NCBI RefSeq assembly: GCF_029338295.1
Contig: NZ_CP119791.1
Span: forward strand, 1,612,001-1,676,000
Reading direction: 5' to 3'
Length of the DNA: 64,000 bases
Source: Haladaptatus sp. QDMS2
GTDB lineage: Archaea > Halobacteriota > Halobacteria > Halobacteriales > Halococcaceae
Shown: positions 50,104 to 58,664 of the stretch, piece after piece
Position numbering within the stretch: the first letter of the stretch is position 1
Layout: every line of letters begins with the position of its first letter
Translations under genes and position numbers: made by a program
Notes under the pieces: model-generated
Told to the model about the DNA's origin: nothing
The model's database searches: none
Seen by the model: only the letters and a program-made list of their open reading frames with translations

Positions 50104-51504
50104 GTGTCCGACGCCACTGCTCCAAAATTTACCACGTTGCTCACCGGTGCAGCGATGGGTGTCTACCTGCTGGTGGTCGTCGGCGCAACCGCCTCACTCA
50201 CCGACGCAGCGGCCGCCTGTTCTGGCTGGCCGGTCTGTGGTGGCGGCGGATTCGACCTTTCTGACCCGGCTATCGTCGTCGCACTCGGCCATCGTCTCGT
50301 CGCCGCGCTCGTCGGCTTACTCGTGTTACTCGCCGTCGTCCGCGGCCTCCGCGGAGCCGCCTCCCGCCGGGTCAAACTCGTCCTCGCGGCCGTCACCGCG
50401 CTCTACCCGGCGCAAATCGGCCTCGGCGCGCTCGTCGCCACGACCGGCGCGACCGCGAGTCTGCCGACCGCCCACCTCCTCGTCGGCATGGCCATCTTCA
50501 CCGGCCTCGTCGTCGCACTCGCCTGGACCCTAGAGGAGGAGACGGCCCAGTTCAGCAACGAACCACACGAAGGCGAGGAGCCAGAGCCAGCACAGGCTCC
50601 CGACCACGTCACCCCGCTCAAAGACCGCCCGCTCGCCGCCCGCGCGAAGGCGACCATCTGGGCGTACTTCCAACTCATGAAACCGCGGCTGATGTGGCTG
50701 CTCGCACTCGTCGCCGCCGCCGGTATGGCGCTCGCCTCCGGCCCGGGACTAAGCATTCGCACCGTCGTTCTCACGCTCACGGGCGGCGTCCTCTCGATTG
50801 GCGCGAGCGGGACGTTCAACCACGTCCTCGAACGCGACATCGACCAGAAGATGGAACGCACCTCGAAGCGCCCGCTTGCGACCCACCAGGTGCCCGTCCG
50901 CAACGCGCTCATCTTCGGCTTCGCGCTCACGGGCATCTCGCTCTGGGTGTTCGCGCAGGTCAACCTGCTCGTGGCCGCCCTCGGCCTCACCGCCATCCTG
51001 TTCTACAGCGTCATCTACACGCTCGTCCTCAAGCCCAACACCGTTCAGAACACGGTGCTTGGCGGGGCTGCGGGCGCACTGCCCGCACTCATCGGCTGGG
51101 CCGCCGTCACCGGCGACATCGGCCTTCCGGGCCTCGCGCTCGCGGGCGTCATCTTCCTCTGGACGCCGGCGCACTTCTACAACCTCGCGCTGGCGTACAA
51201 GGACGACTACGCCCGCGGGGGCTTCCCGATGATGCCCGTCGTCCGCGGTGACGCGCTCACGCGAAAACACATCCTCTGGTACCTCGCGGCGACGCTCGTC
51301 GGCGCGAGCATCCTCGGCACGGTCACGACGCTCGGCTGGCTGTTCGCGTTCACGACCGTTGCCCTCGGTGGCGTGTTCCTCTGGGCGGTGGTCAAACTCC
51401 ACCGCGAGCGGACGACCGACGCAGCGTTCCGCGCGTTCCACGCCTCGAACGCCTACCTCGGGATGTTGCTGCTCGCCATCATCGTCGACGCCCTCGTCCT
51501 ATGA
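50104..51504 (+). CDS. ctaB: Heme A synthase-like half fused to heme O synthase (protoheme IX farnesyltransferase)
   Basis: A 466-residue fusion. Residues about 10-142 are a four-helix half of CtaA, with the Cys pair Cys39/Cys45 (ACSGWPVC) and His63 (GHRLV) and His124 (TAHLL) as heme ligands. Residues about 185-466 are a complete UbiA-type prenyltransferase, with KPRLMWLL, TFNHVLERDIDQKMERTSKRP and the second Asp motif region KDDYARGGFPM. CtaB farnesylates heme B to heme O, and CtaA oxidises it to heme A. A dimer of the fused half would supply a full CtaA-like core. GTG 50104 is the start. It serves the oxidase next door. Confidence 0.9.
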   Translation: MSDATAPKFTTLLTGAAMGVYLLVVVGATASLTDAAAACSGWPVCGGGGFDLSDPAIVVALGHRLVAALVGLLVLLAVVRGLRGAASRRVKLVLAAVTALYPAQIGLGALVATTGATASLPTAHLLVGMAIFTGLVVALAWTLEEETAQFSNEPHEGEEPEPAQAPDHVTPLKDRPLAARAKATIWAYFQLMKPRLMWLLALVAAAGMALASGPGLSIRTVVLTLTGGVLSIGASGTFNHVLERDIDQKMERTSKRPLATHQVPVRNALIFGFALTGISLWVFAQVNLLVAALGLTAILFYSVIYTLVLKPNTVQNTVLGGAAGALPALIGWAAVTGDIGLPGLALAGVIFLWTPAHFYNLALAYKDDYARGGFPMMPVVRGDALTRKHILWYLAATLVGASILGTVTTLGWLFAFTTVALGGVFLWAVVKLHRERTTDAAFRAFHASNAYLGMLLLAIIVDALVL

Positions 51505-52175
51505 GTATCACAAATCGCACGTTCAGCCTGCCGCGTCCGCGCCAGTCCACTCTGATGTGGGGGGCGCTGCTCGTCAACACCGAATTGTTGCTCGTCATCG
51601 CCTACCTCCAGGTTTCAGACGCGCAGCCGACGCTGGCGTCGCTGAAGTACTACATCTATCCGTGGGTCTGGATCAACGTCTCCCTCTGGGCGCTCATCCG
51701 GACGACACCCGCGCCGACGAGCCCCGAACACCGACGGCTCGCAAAAGCCGTCGCCGTCGGTTACTTTGTCGTCCTCGGCATTGCAGGCGGCATCGTCGGT
51801 CCCGCCTCGGGCCTCCAGCCGACGGGTCTGCGCCTCGCAGTGCTCTCGATTCCGCCCGGTTGGGGACCGGCGCTGCTCTACGGCGGCGAAGCCATCCGCT
51901 TTGCGCTGATGCCGTACAATCTGCTCGGCTACCTCGCGCTCGCCTACCTCGTCTACGCGACGGTCATCGACGCGGCGAGCTCGGCGATTACGGGCATCCT
52001 CGGGCTGCTCTCGTGTGTCTCCTGTTCGTGGCCCATCCTCGCCTCAATCGTGAGCGGCTTCGTCGGGAGTTCAACGGCCATCGCCGGCGCGGTGTACGCC
52101 CAGTCCTACGGCCTCTCGACGGCCGTGTTCGTCGTCACCGTCGGGTTACTCTACTGGCGGCCGTTCGGTCGGTGA
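51501..52175 (+). CDS. Six- or seven-helix membrane protein co-translated with ctaB
   Basis: A 224-residue protein with about seven helices and little soluble sequence. A CVSC motif lies in LGLLSCVSCSWPILASI (about residue 170), placed at a helix end, which could bind copper or heme or form a disulfide. The start overlaps ctaB by four bases (ATGA), so it is almost certainly made with the heme synthase. Similar haloarchaeal proteins of unknown function (DUF7546-like) occur next to ctaB. A copper-delivery or heme-transfer role for the oxidase is a reasonable hypothesis. Confidence 0.65.
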   Translation: MSITNRTFSLPRPRQSTLMWGALLVNTELLLVIAYLQVSDAQPTLASLKYYIYPWVWINVSLWALIRTTPAPTSPEHRRLAKAVAVGYFVVLGIAGGIVGPASGLQPTGLRLAVLSIPPGWGPALLYGGEAIRFALMPYNLLGYLALAYLVYATVIDAASSAITGILGLLSCVSCSWPILASIVSGFVGSSTAIAGAVYAQSYGLSTAVFVVTVGLLYWRPFGR

Positions 52176-52206
52176 AGCTAACCGTCCGGCGACGTACCCT
52201 CTTCAC

Positions 52207-52440
52207 ATGACCGACGTGGAAATCACCTACTGCGTGCCCTGTGGCTTTCTCCCGCGCGCAGAGGAGCTTCAACACGCGATTTGCACCTCTTTCGAAGGAC
52301 ACCTCGACAGTCTCACCCTCAGAATGGGTGACCACGGCGTCCTCCGGGTGACGGTCGACGACACGGTCGTCTTCGACAAGGCCGACGACGACTACGACGT
52401 GGACGCCATCGTCCGCGAGTGTCGCAATCACGTACGCTGA
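52207..52440 (+). CDS. Rdx/SelW-like thioredoxin-fold protein
   Basis: A 77-residue protein beginning MTDVEITYCVPCGFLPRAEEL. The CVPC motif after the first strand, the short length and the closing helix match the Rdx family (SelT/SelW/SelH), small redox proteins with a thioredoxin-like fold. The redox partner is not known. Its place between a ctaB-linked membrane protein with a CxxC and an ABC exporter hints at thiol or copper handling in oxidase assembly, but this is inference from position. Confidence 0.8.
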   Translation: MTDVEITYCVPCGFLPRAEELQHAICTSFEGHLDSLTLRMGDHGVLRVTVDDTVVFDKADDDYDVDAIVRECRNHVR

Positions 52441-52480
52441 AACCGAACCCCTTACGACCTGGACGAGTCTGCATTTAGGT

Positions 52481-53404
52481 ATGACTGACGTACTCGTCTG
52501 CGAGGACGTCCAACGGAAATACGGCGACACCGTCGCCCTCGACGGCGTTTCGCTGACCGTCGCAGACGGCGAAGTGTTCGCGCTCATCGGCCCGAACGGC
52601 GCGGGCAAGACCACCCTCATCCGGGCGCTGACGGGGACGACCGACGCCGAGGGAACCATCTCCGTCTTCGGCAACCCACCGGCCGAGGCAGACCGCGCTC
52701 GCATCGGCTTGCTCCCCCAGTCGTTCGACCCACCAGAGCGCCTCACGCCCCGCGAACTGCTCCACTATTACGCCGGCCTCTACGAGGAGGGCAACGACCC
52801 AGACGACTTGCTCTCGCTCGTCGGCCTCGAAGAGTCGGCCGACACCTGGTACGAAAAGCTCTCGGGGGGCCAACAACGGCGTACCTGCGTCGCCATCGCG
52901 CTCGTAAACGACCCCGACCTGTTGTTCCTCGACGAACCGACGACGGGCATCGACCCCGCCGGCAGACGAGCCATCTGGGGCCTGCTCGAAGACCTCGTCG
53001 CCTCCGGGACGACGCTCTTTCTCACGACCCACTACATGGAGGAGGCCCACCGCCTCGCCGACCGCGTCGGCCTGCTCTCTGCGGGGAAACTCGTAGAGGT
53101 CGGCCCACCCGACGAACTCGTCGCAGACTACGGGGGCGAGAGTCGCCTGACCTTCGAGACGAGCGCCCAGACCGCAGACCTCGCGGGGACGGGCTATCGC
53201 GTCGAGGCGAGTGAACATTCGCTCACTATCTTCGACGTGCCGCCTGAGCAAATCGGCGAGGTGGTGGCCGCCCTCGAAGCCCGCGGCGTGACCTACGACG
53301 CGCTCTCGTGGAGCCAGCCGACACTCGAAGACGTCTACCTCAGACTCACCGGGTCCTCGTTCGCCGACGACGATGCCCTTGCAGAACCGGAGGCAGCGCG
53401 ATGA
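52481..53404 (+). CDS. ABC transporter ATP-binding protein (ABC-2 exporter type)
   Basis: A 307-residue ATPase. Walker A is GPNGAGKTT (about 35-43), the signature is LSGGQQRR, Walker B is LLFLDEPTTGIDP, and the switch His is in LTTHYMEEAH. The C-terminal 80 residues form the usual regulatory domain of the CcmA/DrrA-type exporters. It overlaps the permease gene by four bases. The cargo is unknown; because it lies in the cox region, heme, copper or an assembly factor is possible. A TATA-like CCTTAC lies near 52449-52454. Confidence 0.9.
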   Translation: MTDVLVCEDVQRKYGDTVALDGVSLTVADGEVFALIGPNGAGKTTLIRALTGTTDAEGTISVFGNPPAEADRARIGLLPQSFDPPERLTPRELLHYYAGLYEEGNDPDDLLSLVGLEESADTWYEKLSGGQQRRTCVAIALVNDPDLLFLDEPTTGIDPAGRRAIWGLLEDLVASGTTLFLTTHYMEEAHRLADRVGLLSAGKLVEVGPPDELVADYGGESRLTFETSAQTADLAGTGYRVEASEHSLTIFDVPPEQIGEVVAALEARGVTYDALSWSQPTLEDVYLRLTGSSFADDDALAEPEAAR

Positions 53405-54162
53405 GTCCACCGGGTCGCGTCGCCGCGGAGTTCGTCGCCGCGTGGCGTTCGTTCACCCGTCGTCGGACGGCCGTGTTCTTCACGTTCTTCTTCCCGGCAC
53501 TGCTCGTGCTCATCTTCGGCGCGCTCGTCCAGACGCAACCGACCGGTGGCGGCCTGTTCGCGGAACCCGCGGGCTACTACGTCCCCGGCTATCTCGCCGT
53601 CGTCGTGCTGTTTACACCTCTTTCACGGGTGGGGAGCGAAGTCGCTCGTCACCGCGAGGGCAACCGGTTCGAGAAACTGGCGACGACCCCCCTCAGGCGA
53701 TGGGAGTGGCTTGCGGGCCAGACGCTCGTGAACGTCGTCATCATCGGGATTGCCGCGTTGCTGTTGCTCGGCATCATTCTGCTCACGACGGGCGCGGACA
53801 TCATCCTCTCGCCGGTCATCCTGCCGTTCCTCGTCGTCGGCGTCGCCCTGTTCTGTGGCCTCGGGGCGATTCTCGGCAGCACTGCTGGGTCTCAGGACGG
53901 CGTCATCGCGGCGAGCAACGCGATTGCCCTGCCGCTGTTGTTCCTCTCTGAGACGTTCATCACGCCCGACTTGCTGCCCGAATGGTTCCGCCCGGCGATG
54001 GAACTCTCGCCGCTCACCTACTTCGCCCGCGGCGTCCGCGCTGTGACCTACGGGCCTGTAAGTGGTGGGCCGACAGCGTGGATAGAATCGTTCGTCGTCC
54101 TCACGGTGCTCGCGGTCGTCGTCTTCGGCGTGGGTGCGGTGCTCATTCCGACGACGGACTGA
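53401..54162 (+). CDS. ABC-2 type permease
   Basis: A 253-residue membrane protein with six helices. It starts MSPPGRVAAEFVAAWRSFTRRR, with the basic elbow helix, and ends without a tail. The conserved ABC-2 segment RFEKLATTPLRRWEWLAGQ follows the second helix, and FITPDLLPEWFRPAMELSPLTYFARGVR precedes the last. It partners the ATPase encoded just before, with four bases of overlap. A convergent HtrA gene follows, with a solitary palindrome in the gap. Confidence 0.9.
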   Translation: MSPPGRVAAEFVAAWRSFTRRRTAVFFTFFFPALLVLIFGALVQTQPTGGGLFAEPAGYYVPGYLAVVVLFTPLSRVGSEVARHREGNRFEKLATTPLRRWEWLAGQTLVNVVIIGIAALLLLGIILLTTGADIILSPVILPFLVVGVALFCGLGAILGSTAGSQDGVIAASNAIALPLLFLSETFITPDLLPEWFRPAMELSPLTYFARGVRAVTYGPVSGGPTAWIESFVVLTVLAVVVFGVGAVLIPTTD

Positions 54163-54179
54163 TATGATTCGAGCGGAAG

Positions 54180-54199
54180 CCCACGACTGAAGTCGTGGG
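54180..54199. repeat. Solitary palindrome, IS200/IS605 end-like, copy 2
   Basis: CCCACGACT-GA-AGTCGTGGG, with GGAAG before and AGGATGTCAA after. The stem is identical to the one at 49126-49145; only the two central bases differ. It again fills a convergent gap, between the ABC permease (stop 54162) and the HtrA-like gene (stop 54212). The flanks match the remembered right end of haloarchaeal TnpB elements better than copy 1 does. Confidence 0.6.
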
Positions 54200-54211
54200 A
54201 GGATGTCAAGC

Positions 54212-55189
54212 TCAGGCGACCGATATTCTGCGGGCGGGTTTCGGCCGCGTGCCGAGCGTGAGCGTCTCGGTGAGGCGTTCGCCGTCACGGATGATTTCGA
54301 CCGTGAGCGGTTCCTCCGGGCGAGTCTCCAGAATTAAGTATCGCATGAGTTCCTCGTGGGCGCGAATCGGGTGGCCGTTTACGCCAACGATGATGTCGCC
54401 GCCGACGGGAACCTCCTGACCGCGAACCTCCTTCGTGCCGTGACATCCGACGAGTGCGCCGCTCGCCGGGCCGAGGCTTACGTCCGCGACGAGTACGCCC
54501 TCTGGGTGGTCGAGGTCGTTCGCTTCCGCGATGGTCGGCGAGACGTCGATGGTGCGAACCTTTAGATACGAGTGGTTGAACTCGCCGTGTTCGATGAGTT
54601 CCGGAACGACCCGGTTTATGATTTCTGCGGAGATGGCGAAGCCGATGTTGTCCCCGCCGCGCGCCCGGTTTACGCCGACGACTTCGCCGGCGAGTGTGAC
54701 GAGTGGGCCGCCACTGTTGCCGGGGTTGATGGGAGCGTCGGTCTGGACGGTGTCGGGAATAGAGAAGCCGTCCTGAGTTATCATCGAGCGATTCGACCCG
54801 CTCACGACGCCCGCGCTGATGGAGCCTTCTAAGCCCATCGGGTTGCCGAGTGCGGCGACGTACTGGCCCGGCCGAGGATTGGTCGACGCGATTGGCAGGG
54901 GGTTCGCGTAGTCGGGGAGGTCTGTGACTTCGACCACGGCGAGGTCGGTGTAGGCGTCCGTGCCGACGACGGTGCCGACGCGCCAGTCACCCTCGCTGAA
55001 GCGAATGTCCACCTCGGGTGCCGTGGTCACGACGTGCTGATTCGTGACGATGTAGCCGCGGCCGTCTCTCGCGTCGTAGACGAACCCGGACCCGGAGCCG
55101 TTGTAGCGCCCGCCGTGGAGAACGTACAGCGACACGACGGAGGGAATCGTCTCGCTGTACAGGGTTTCGTAGGTGTGATTTTGCGTCAT
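54212..55189 (-). CDS. HtrA/DegP-like serine protease with PDZ domain, no signal peptide
   Basis: A 325-residue S1C protease. The triad is His52 (TNQHVV), Asp82 (YTDLAVV) and Ser159 (NPGNSGGP). A PDZ domain follows at about 205-310, with GVLVADVSLGPASGAL and GGDIIVGVNGHPI. The N-terminus (MTQNHTYETLYSE) lacks any signal or membrane helix, which is unusual: most HtrA proteins are exported. It should act inside the cell, or reach outside by an unseen route. It is next to a DUF420 gene on the same strand. Confidence 0.85.
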   Translation of the reverse strand: MTQNHTYETLYSETIPSVVSLYVLHGGRYNGSGSGFVYDARDGRGYIVTNQHVVTTAPEVDIRFSEGDWRVGTVVGTDAYTDLAVVEVTDLPDYANPLPIASTNPRPGQYVAALGNPMGLEGSISAGVVSGSNRSMITQDGFSIPDTVQTDAPINPGNSGGPLVTLAGEVVGVNRARGGDNIGFAISAEIINRVVPELIEHGEFNHSYLKVRTIDVSPTIAEANDLDHPEGVLVADVSLGPASGALVGCHGTKEVRGQEVPVGGDIIVGVNGHPIRAHEELMRYLILETRPEEPLTVEIIRDGERLTETLTLGTRPKPARRISVA

Positions 55190-55269
55190 AGGTCAGACAG
55201 CTAGCGTCCGCGCTGGCTGCCTTTACCTGTGGTTAGGGTCGCTGAGAAGATAAGGCGTGTGCAGACCTG

Positions 55270-55899
55270 TCACGGCCGACGCAGGCCGAGCGTCGGGAGC
55301 AGGAACAGTGCCCCGCGATGGAGTGGTTCCCACGCGTAGATGTGGTTGAGCAGGAGGTAGGTGACGATGCCGAGGCCGAGACTGAGCGTCCACGCGGCGA
55401 CGGCGATGCGGCCGACTTTCGCGTGATTCGTCCGCTTCAGTTCTTCCGGTGTGTGCGTCAGTCCGAGGACGACGGCGAAGATGACCACCGGCACGGACAC
55501 CACCGAAAGGAGGATGTGGACGGCGAGCATGATGAGGTAAGGGATTTTCACCAACTCGGGCCCGACGAACGCCTTCTCGAAGCCGCCGCCGACCTTGAGC
55601 AGGTAGACGACGAGGAACAGCAAGATGAGCCCGAATGCGGTGAGCATCGCTGCCCGATGTTTGCGAATCTCGCCGCGCTTGATGAACCGCCAGCCGGCGA
55701 GCAGCGCGAGCAGCGCCGCCGAGTTGATGACGGCAATCAGGTCAGACAGCAGGATGACCGTCTCGTTGCTAATCTGCGGGAAGATGTCGATGACGCCGGC
55801 GAACACGCCGATGACGAGGGCGTAGCCGACCACCGACAGCAGGATGGTGAGCGTGCGCGGATTCTCCTTCGCCCAGGAGGTACCACTGGCAGTAGCCAT
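55270..55899 (-). CDS. DUF420 membrane protein (CtaM/YozB-like)
   Basis: A 209-residue protein with about six helices. The stretch GEIRKHRAAMLTAFGLI carries the basic-His pair, and FVGPELVKIPYLIMLAVHILLSVVSVPVVIF and LKRTNHAKVGRIAVAAWTLSLGLGIVTYLLL add the conserved membrane His and the last helices of DUF420. In Gram-positive bacteria the DUF420 protein CtaM is needed to mature aa3-type oxidase. Its presence at the edge of the cox region supports the same role here. Signal peptide and soluble domain are lacking. Confidence 0.8.
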   Translation of the reverse strand: MATASGTSWAKENPRTLTILLSVVGYALVIGVFAGVIDIFPQISNETVILLSDLIAVINSAALLALLAGWRFIKRGEIRKHRAAMLTAFGLILLFLVVYLLKVGGGFEKAFVGPELVKIPYLIMLAVHILLSVVSVPVVIFAVVLGLTHTPEELKRTNHAKVGRIAVAAWTLSLGLGIVTYLLLNHIYAWEPLHRGALFLLPTLGLRRP

Positions 55900-56014
55900 T
55901 GGTCGGGAGTAGCCACCGGTCGGCTATGTGTCTTTGCGTTTTGCGCCACCGCACGGGGACCTTTGGACGATTCCACTAGCCCACTTTTGAGGATACTCCG
56001 TCTGGGTTGATTCA

Positions 56015-58162
56015 ATGCGAGAGCGACACAATCTCAATCGACGAAGCGTCCTCCGGGCGGCGGGAGCACTCGCGGGCGCTGGCCTGCTTTCGACCACCAG
56101 CGAAACGGCCTTCGCGGCCGAGGTTCAGGACGGCATCGAGACGACGACGGGGACGTCAGAACCCGACTACGAGGCCGCCCCGGCGTATCACGAGTACGTC
56201 CAGACAGAATTCGAAATCGACGGGCAAGCAGAAGACCCGAAACTGTACGGTGAAATCATCCGCCCGCGCGACCCGGAGACGGGCGACCTCGTCGAAGACG
56301 TGCCAGTCATCCTCACCTACTCGCCGTACAACGATCTTCGGAGTCCGAACCGCGAGGCTCCGGACACCCTCGCGCCGACCGAAGACTCCGGTGAGAGCAA
56401 ATCGACGGCCGACGACGCCACCTCACAGTACTTCGTGCCCCGGGGCTATGCCCGGGCGATGTTCGACCTCGTCGGGACGCGAAACTCGGGCGGGAAGTAC
56501 GACTACGGGGGCATCCGCGAGCGCAAAACGGCCGCGCAACTCGTCGAATGGTTCGCAGCCCAGCCGTGGACCAACGGCAAGGTCGGCATGATAGGCGGGT
56601 CCTACGATGGCACGACGCAGTGGGCCGCAGCCATCGAGCAACCACGGGGCCTCGCCACCATCGTCCCGCAGGTAGCCATCGACCGCTGGTACGACTACGC
56701 CTACATCGAAGGCGTTCGCTTCGACACGTTCGGGACGCCACACCTGTTCGACTTCGGGTTCTCCGTGGCCCCGCCGCTCGACGCAGACCCCGAAATCGTC
56801 GAGACCATTCTCGAACACGCCCAGCCCGGTGACCGCCTCGAACACACCGTCGAATCCTCCGAGTTCGACGTGCTGTATGACGAATTCTGGGACCGCCGCG
56901 ACTACAAGGCCAAGGCAGACCAGATTCAGTGTTCAGCCTACGTCGAAGGCGGATGGCTCGACGACAACGTCAAACACTGGGACTCGACGCGGATGTACAA
57001 CGCTCTGCCCGACGACGCGCCGAAGAAACTCGTCATGGGCCAGTGGGGGCACGACGTGAACCAACTGCCAGACGCCCTCGACGTGCGCCACGCGTGGTTC
57101 GATTACTGGCTCAAAGGCCTCGATACCGGCGTCATGGACCTGCCACAGGTGGACACGCAGATTAATACCGGAAGGCGGTACCAGTACGACGCGCCGTCGT
57201 TCCCACCCGAAGACACGCCCGAAGTCGCGTTCCCGCTCGTCCGGTCCGACCCCGACCCGGGCGAACTGGCGCTTCGCGGCGCGAGCATCCCTACCTACGA
57301 AGACACCCTCGAAGGCATCGACGAGGCCACGATGCTTTCGGAAGACGGGGCCGGAGAGACACATCTTTTGTTCGAGACTGACCCACTCGCAGACCCGCTC
57401 CGGTTTTCCGGAACGCCCGTCCTCGACCTGCTCGCGAACACCACCGACGACTCGGCGCACTTCGCCATCCTCGTCTACGAGCGGACGGCAGACGGTTCGA
57501 CAGAACTGGTCGCCCGCGGCGCACGCAACGCAAAAAATCGCCACAGTCTCCGCGAACATTCGGACGTCCCGACCGACCGCCCGTATCGCGTGCCCGTCGA
57601 AGCCATCGACATCGACCACGAAATCGCCGCCGGCAACCGCCTCGGCCTCGCCATTGCCGCCGACAACACCGACTTCATCCGCGAGGACCCGGACGGCAGC
57701 GGTACCCACGAAGTCGTCCTTCGCGCACCCGACGGGACGGGCGGGACGGCACTTCGCCTACCCATCATCGACGGTGCGGCGACCGCAGGCGAGAACACGA
57801 CGGTTCTGCCCGACGTAGACGTGACCCGATCTGACGACGGAAGCGTGTTCTACGGCGGGCAGACGAATCAGGTCACGCTCGACCTCGCCGTCGCCGACGC
57901 TCCGGTCATGCTCCGGGAACCCGTCCCCGAGGGCTGGTCGGTGGTCGGCGGCGACGGCACCGTGAGCGACGGCTACGTCACGTTCGCAGAACGCACGCAG
58001 GGAGCGAACGTCTCGTACTTCGCAGAGGCCCCCGACGACCTCGCCGCGACCGGCGAGTACACCTTCGGGCCAGTCGAGTTCAGCCCCGACGACGGCGCGA
58101 CATGGGTGACGCTCTCTGAGACGACGGACACCAACGCCGTTCTCGGCGTAAGCGAGACCTAA
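56015..58162 (+). CDS. Secreted CocE/NonD-type hydrolase (X-Pro dipeptidyl-peptidase family)
   Basis: A 715-residue protein with a Tat signal (NLNRRSVLRAAGALAG, cleavage near FAAE). The alpha/beta hydrolase core has GGSYDG with Ser196 as nucleophile, EGGWLDD for the Asp and GQWGHDVN for the His. The C-terminal part is the jelly-roll domain of PepX/CocE (PLRFSGTPVLDLLAN onward). Substrates in this family range from Pro-peptides to esters such as cocaine or glutaryl side chains; the natural one here is unknown. It is a stand-alone gene, divergent from DUF420. Confidence 0.8.
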   Translation: MRERHNLNRRSVLRAAGALAGAGLLSTTSETAFAAEVQDGIETTTGTSEPDYEAAPAYHEYVQTEFEIDGQAEDPKLYGEIIRPRDPETGDLVEDVPVILTYSPYNDLRSPNREAPDTLAPTEDSGESKSTADDATSQYFVPRGYARAMFDLVGTRNSGGKYDYGGIRERKTAAQLVEWFAAQPWTNGKVGMIGGSYDGTTQWAAAIEQPRGLATIVPQVAIDRWYDYAYIEGVRFDTFGTPHLFDFGFSVAPPLDADPEIVETILEHAQPGDRLEHTVESSEFDVLYDEFWDRRDYKAKADQIQCSAYVEGGWLDDNVKHWDSTRMYNALPDDAPKKLVMGQWGHDVNQLPDALDVRHAWFDYWLKGLDTGVMDLPQVDTQINTGRRYQYDAPSFPPEDTPEVAFPLVRSDPDPGELALRGASIPTYEDTLEGIDEATMLSEDGAGETHLLFETDPLADPLRFSGTPVLDLLANTTDDSAHFAILVYERTADGSTELVARGARNAKNRHSLREHSDVPTDRPYRVPVEAIDIDHEIAAGNRLGLAIAADNTDFIREDPDGSGTHEVVLRAPDGTGGTALRLPIIDGAATAGENTTVLPDVDVTRSDDGSVFYGGQTNQVTLDLAVADAPVMLREPVPEGWSVVGGDGTVSDGYVTFAERTQGANVSYFAEAPDDLAATGEYTFGPVEFSPDDGATWVTLSETTDTNAVLGVSET

Positions 58163-58214
58163 TCCGGGCACGCTGTTTTCGCTATCTCGCCCGTGGATGT
58201 CGGTTCCGGTAGAG

Positions 58215-58220
58215 TAAAAT
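58215..58220 (+). promoter_or_regulatory. TATA box of the mcmB-meaB operon
   Basis: TAAAAT lies 24-29 bases before ATG 58244 with no Shine-Dalgarno sequence, fitting a leaderless transcript. Confidence 0.5.
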
Positions 58221-58243
58221 TGCCTGATAAAGAATGACTGACC

Positions 58244-58663
58244 ATGAGTACAGAGCAAGCACAGCGACCGATTCGGTGTCTCGTAGCGAAAGTGGGTCTC
58301 GACGGCCACGACCGCGGCGCACACGTCATTGCTCGCGCCTTCCGCGACGCCGGATTCGAGGTCATCTACTCGGGGCTACACAAGGCCCCCGACGAAGTCG
58401 TGCAGGCGACGGTCCAGGAGGACGCAGACGTCCTGGGCATCTCCATCCTCTCTGGCGCACACAACACCCTCGTCCCGAAAATCATCGACGGCCTGAAGGA
58501 GTACGACGCCTTCGACGACACGCTCATTCTCGTCGGCGGAATCATCCCGGACAAGGACAAGAAGGCACTGCGGGAAGCGGGCGTCGACGCCGTCTTCGGG
58601 CCGGGCTCTGCGATGGAAGACACCATCAAATTCGTCCGCGAGAACGTCCCCGCTCGCGACTGA
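58244..58663 (+). CDS. mcmA2: Methylmalonyl-CoA mutase, B12-binding subunit
   Basis: A 139-residue cobalamin-binding protein. VAKVGLDGHDRGAHVIARAF holds the DxHxxG motif whose His replaces the lower ligand of B12, and SILSGAHNTL and LVGGIIPDKD complete the nucleotide-tail pocket. It pairs with the catalytic subunit at 36202-37902, 20 kb away; together they equal the two-domain bacterial enzyme. The meaB gene starts two bases after its stop. Confidence 0.95.
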   Translation: MSTEQAQRPIRCLVAKVGLDGHDRGAHVIARAFRDAGFEVIYSGLHKAPDEVVQATVQEDADVLGISILSGAHNTLVPKIIDGLKEYDAFDDTLILVGGIIPDKDKKALREAGVDAVFGPGSAMEDTIKFVRENVPARD

Positions 58664-58664
58664 T

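Noticed and set aside
49126-54199. A complete IS200/IS605 element or composite transposon between the two palindromes
   Set aside because: The 5 kb between them is the coxB-ctaB-ABC region with normal genes; no TnpA, TnpB or fragments were found.
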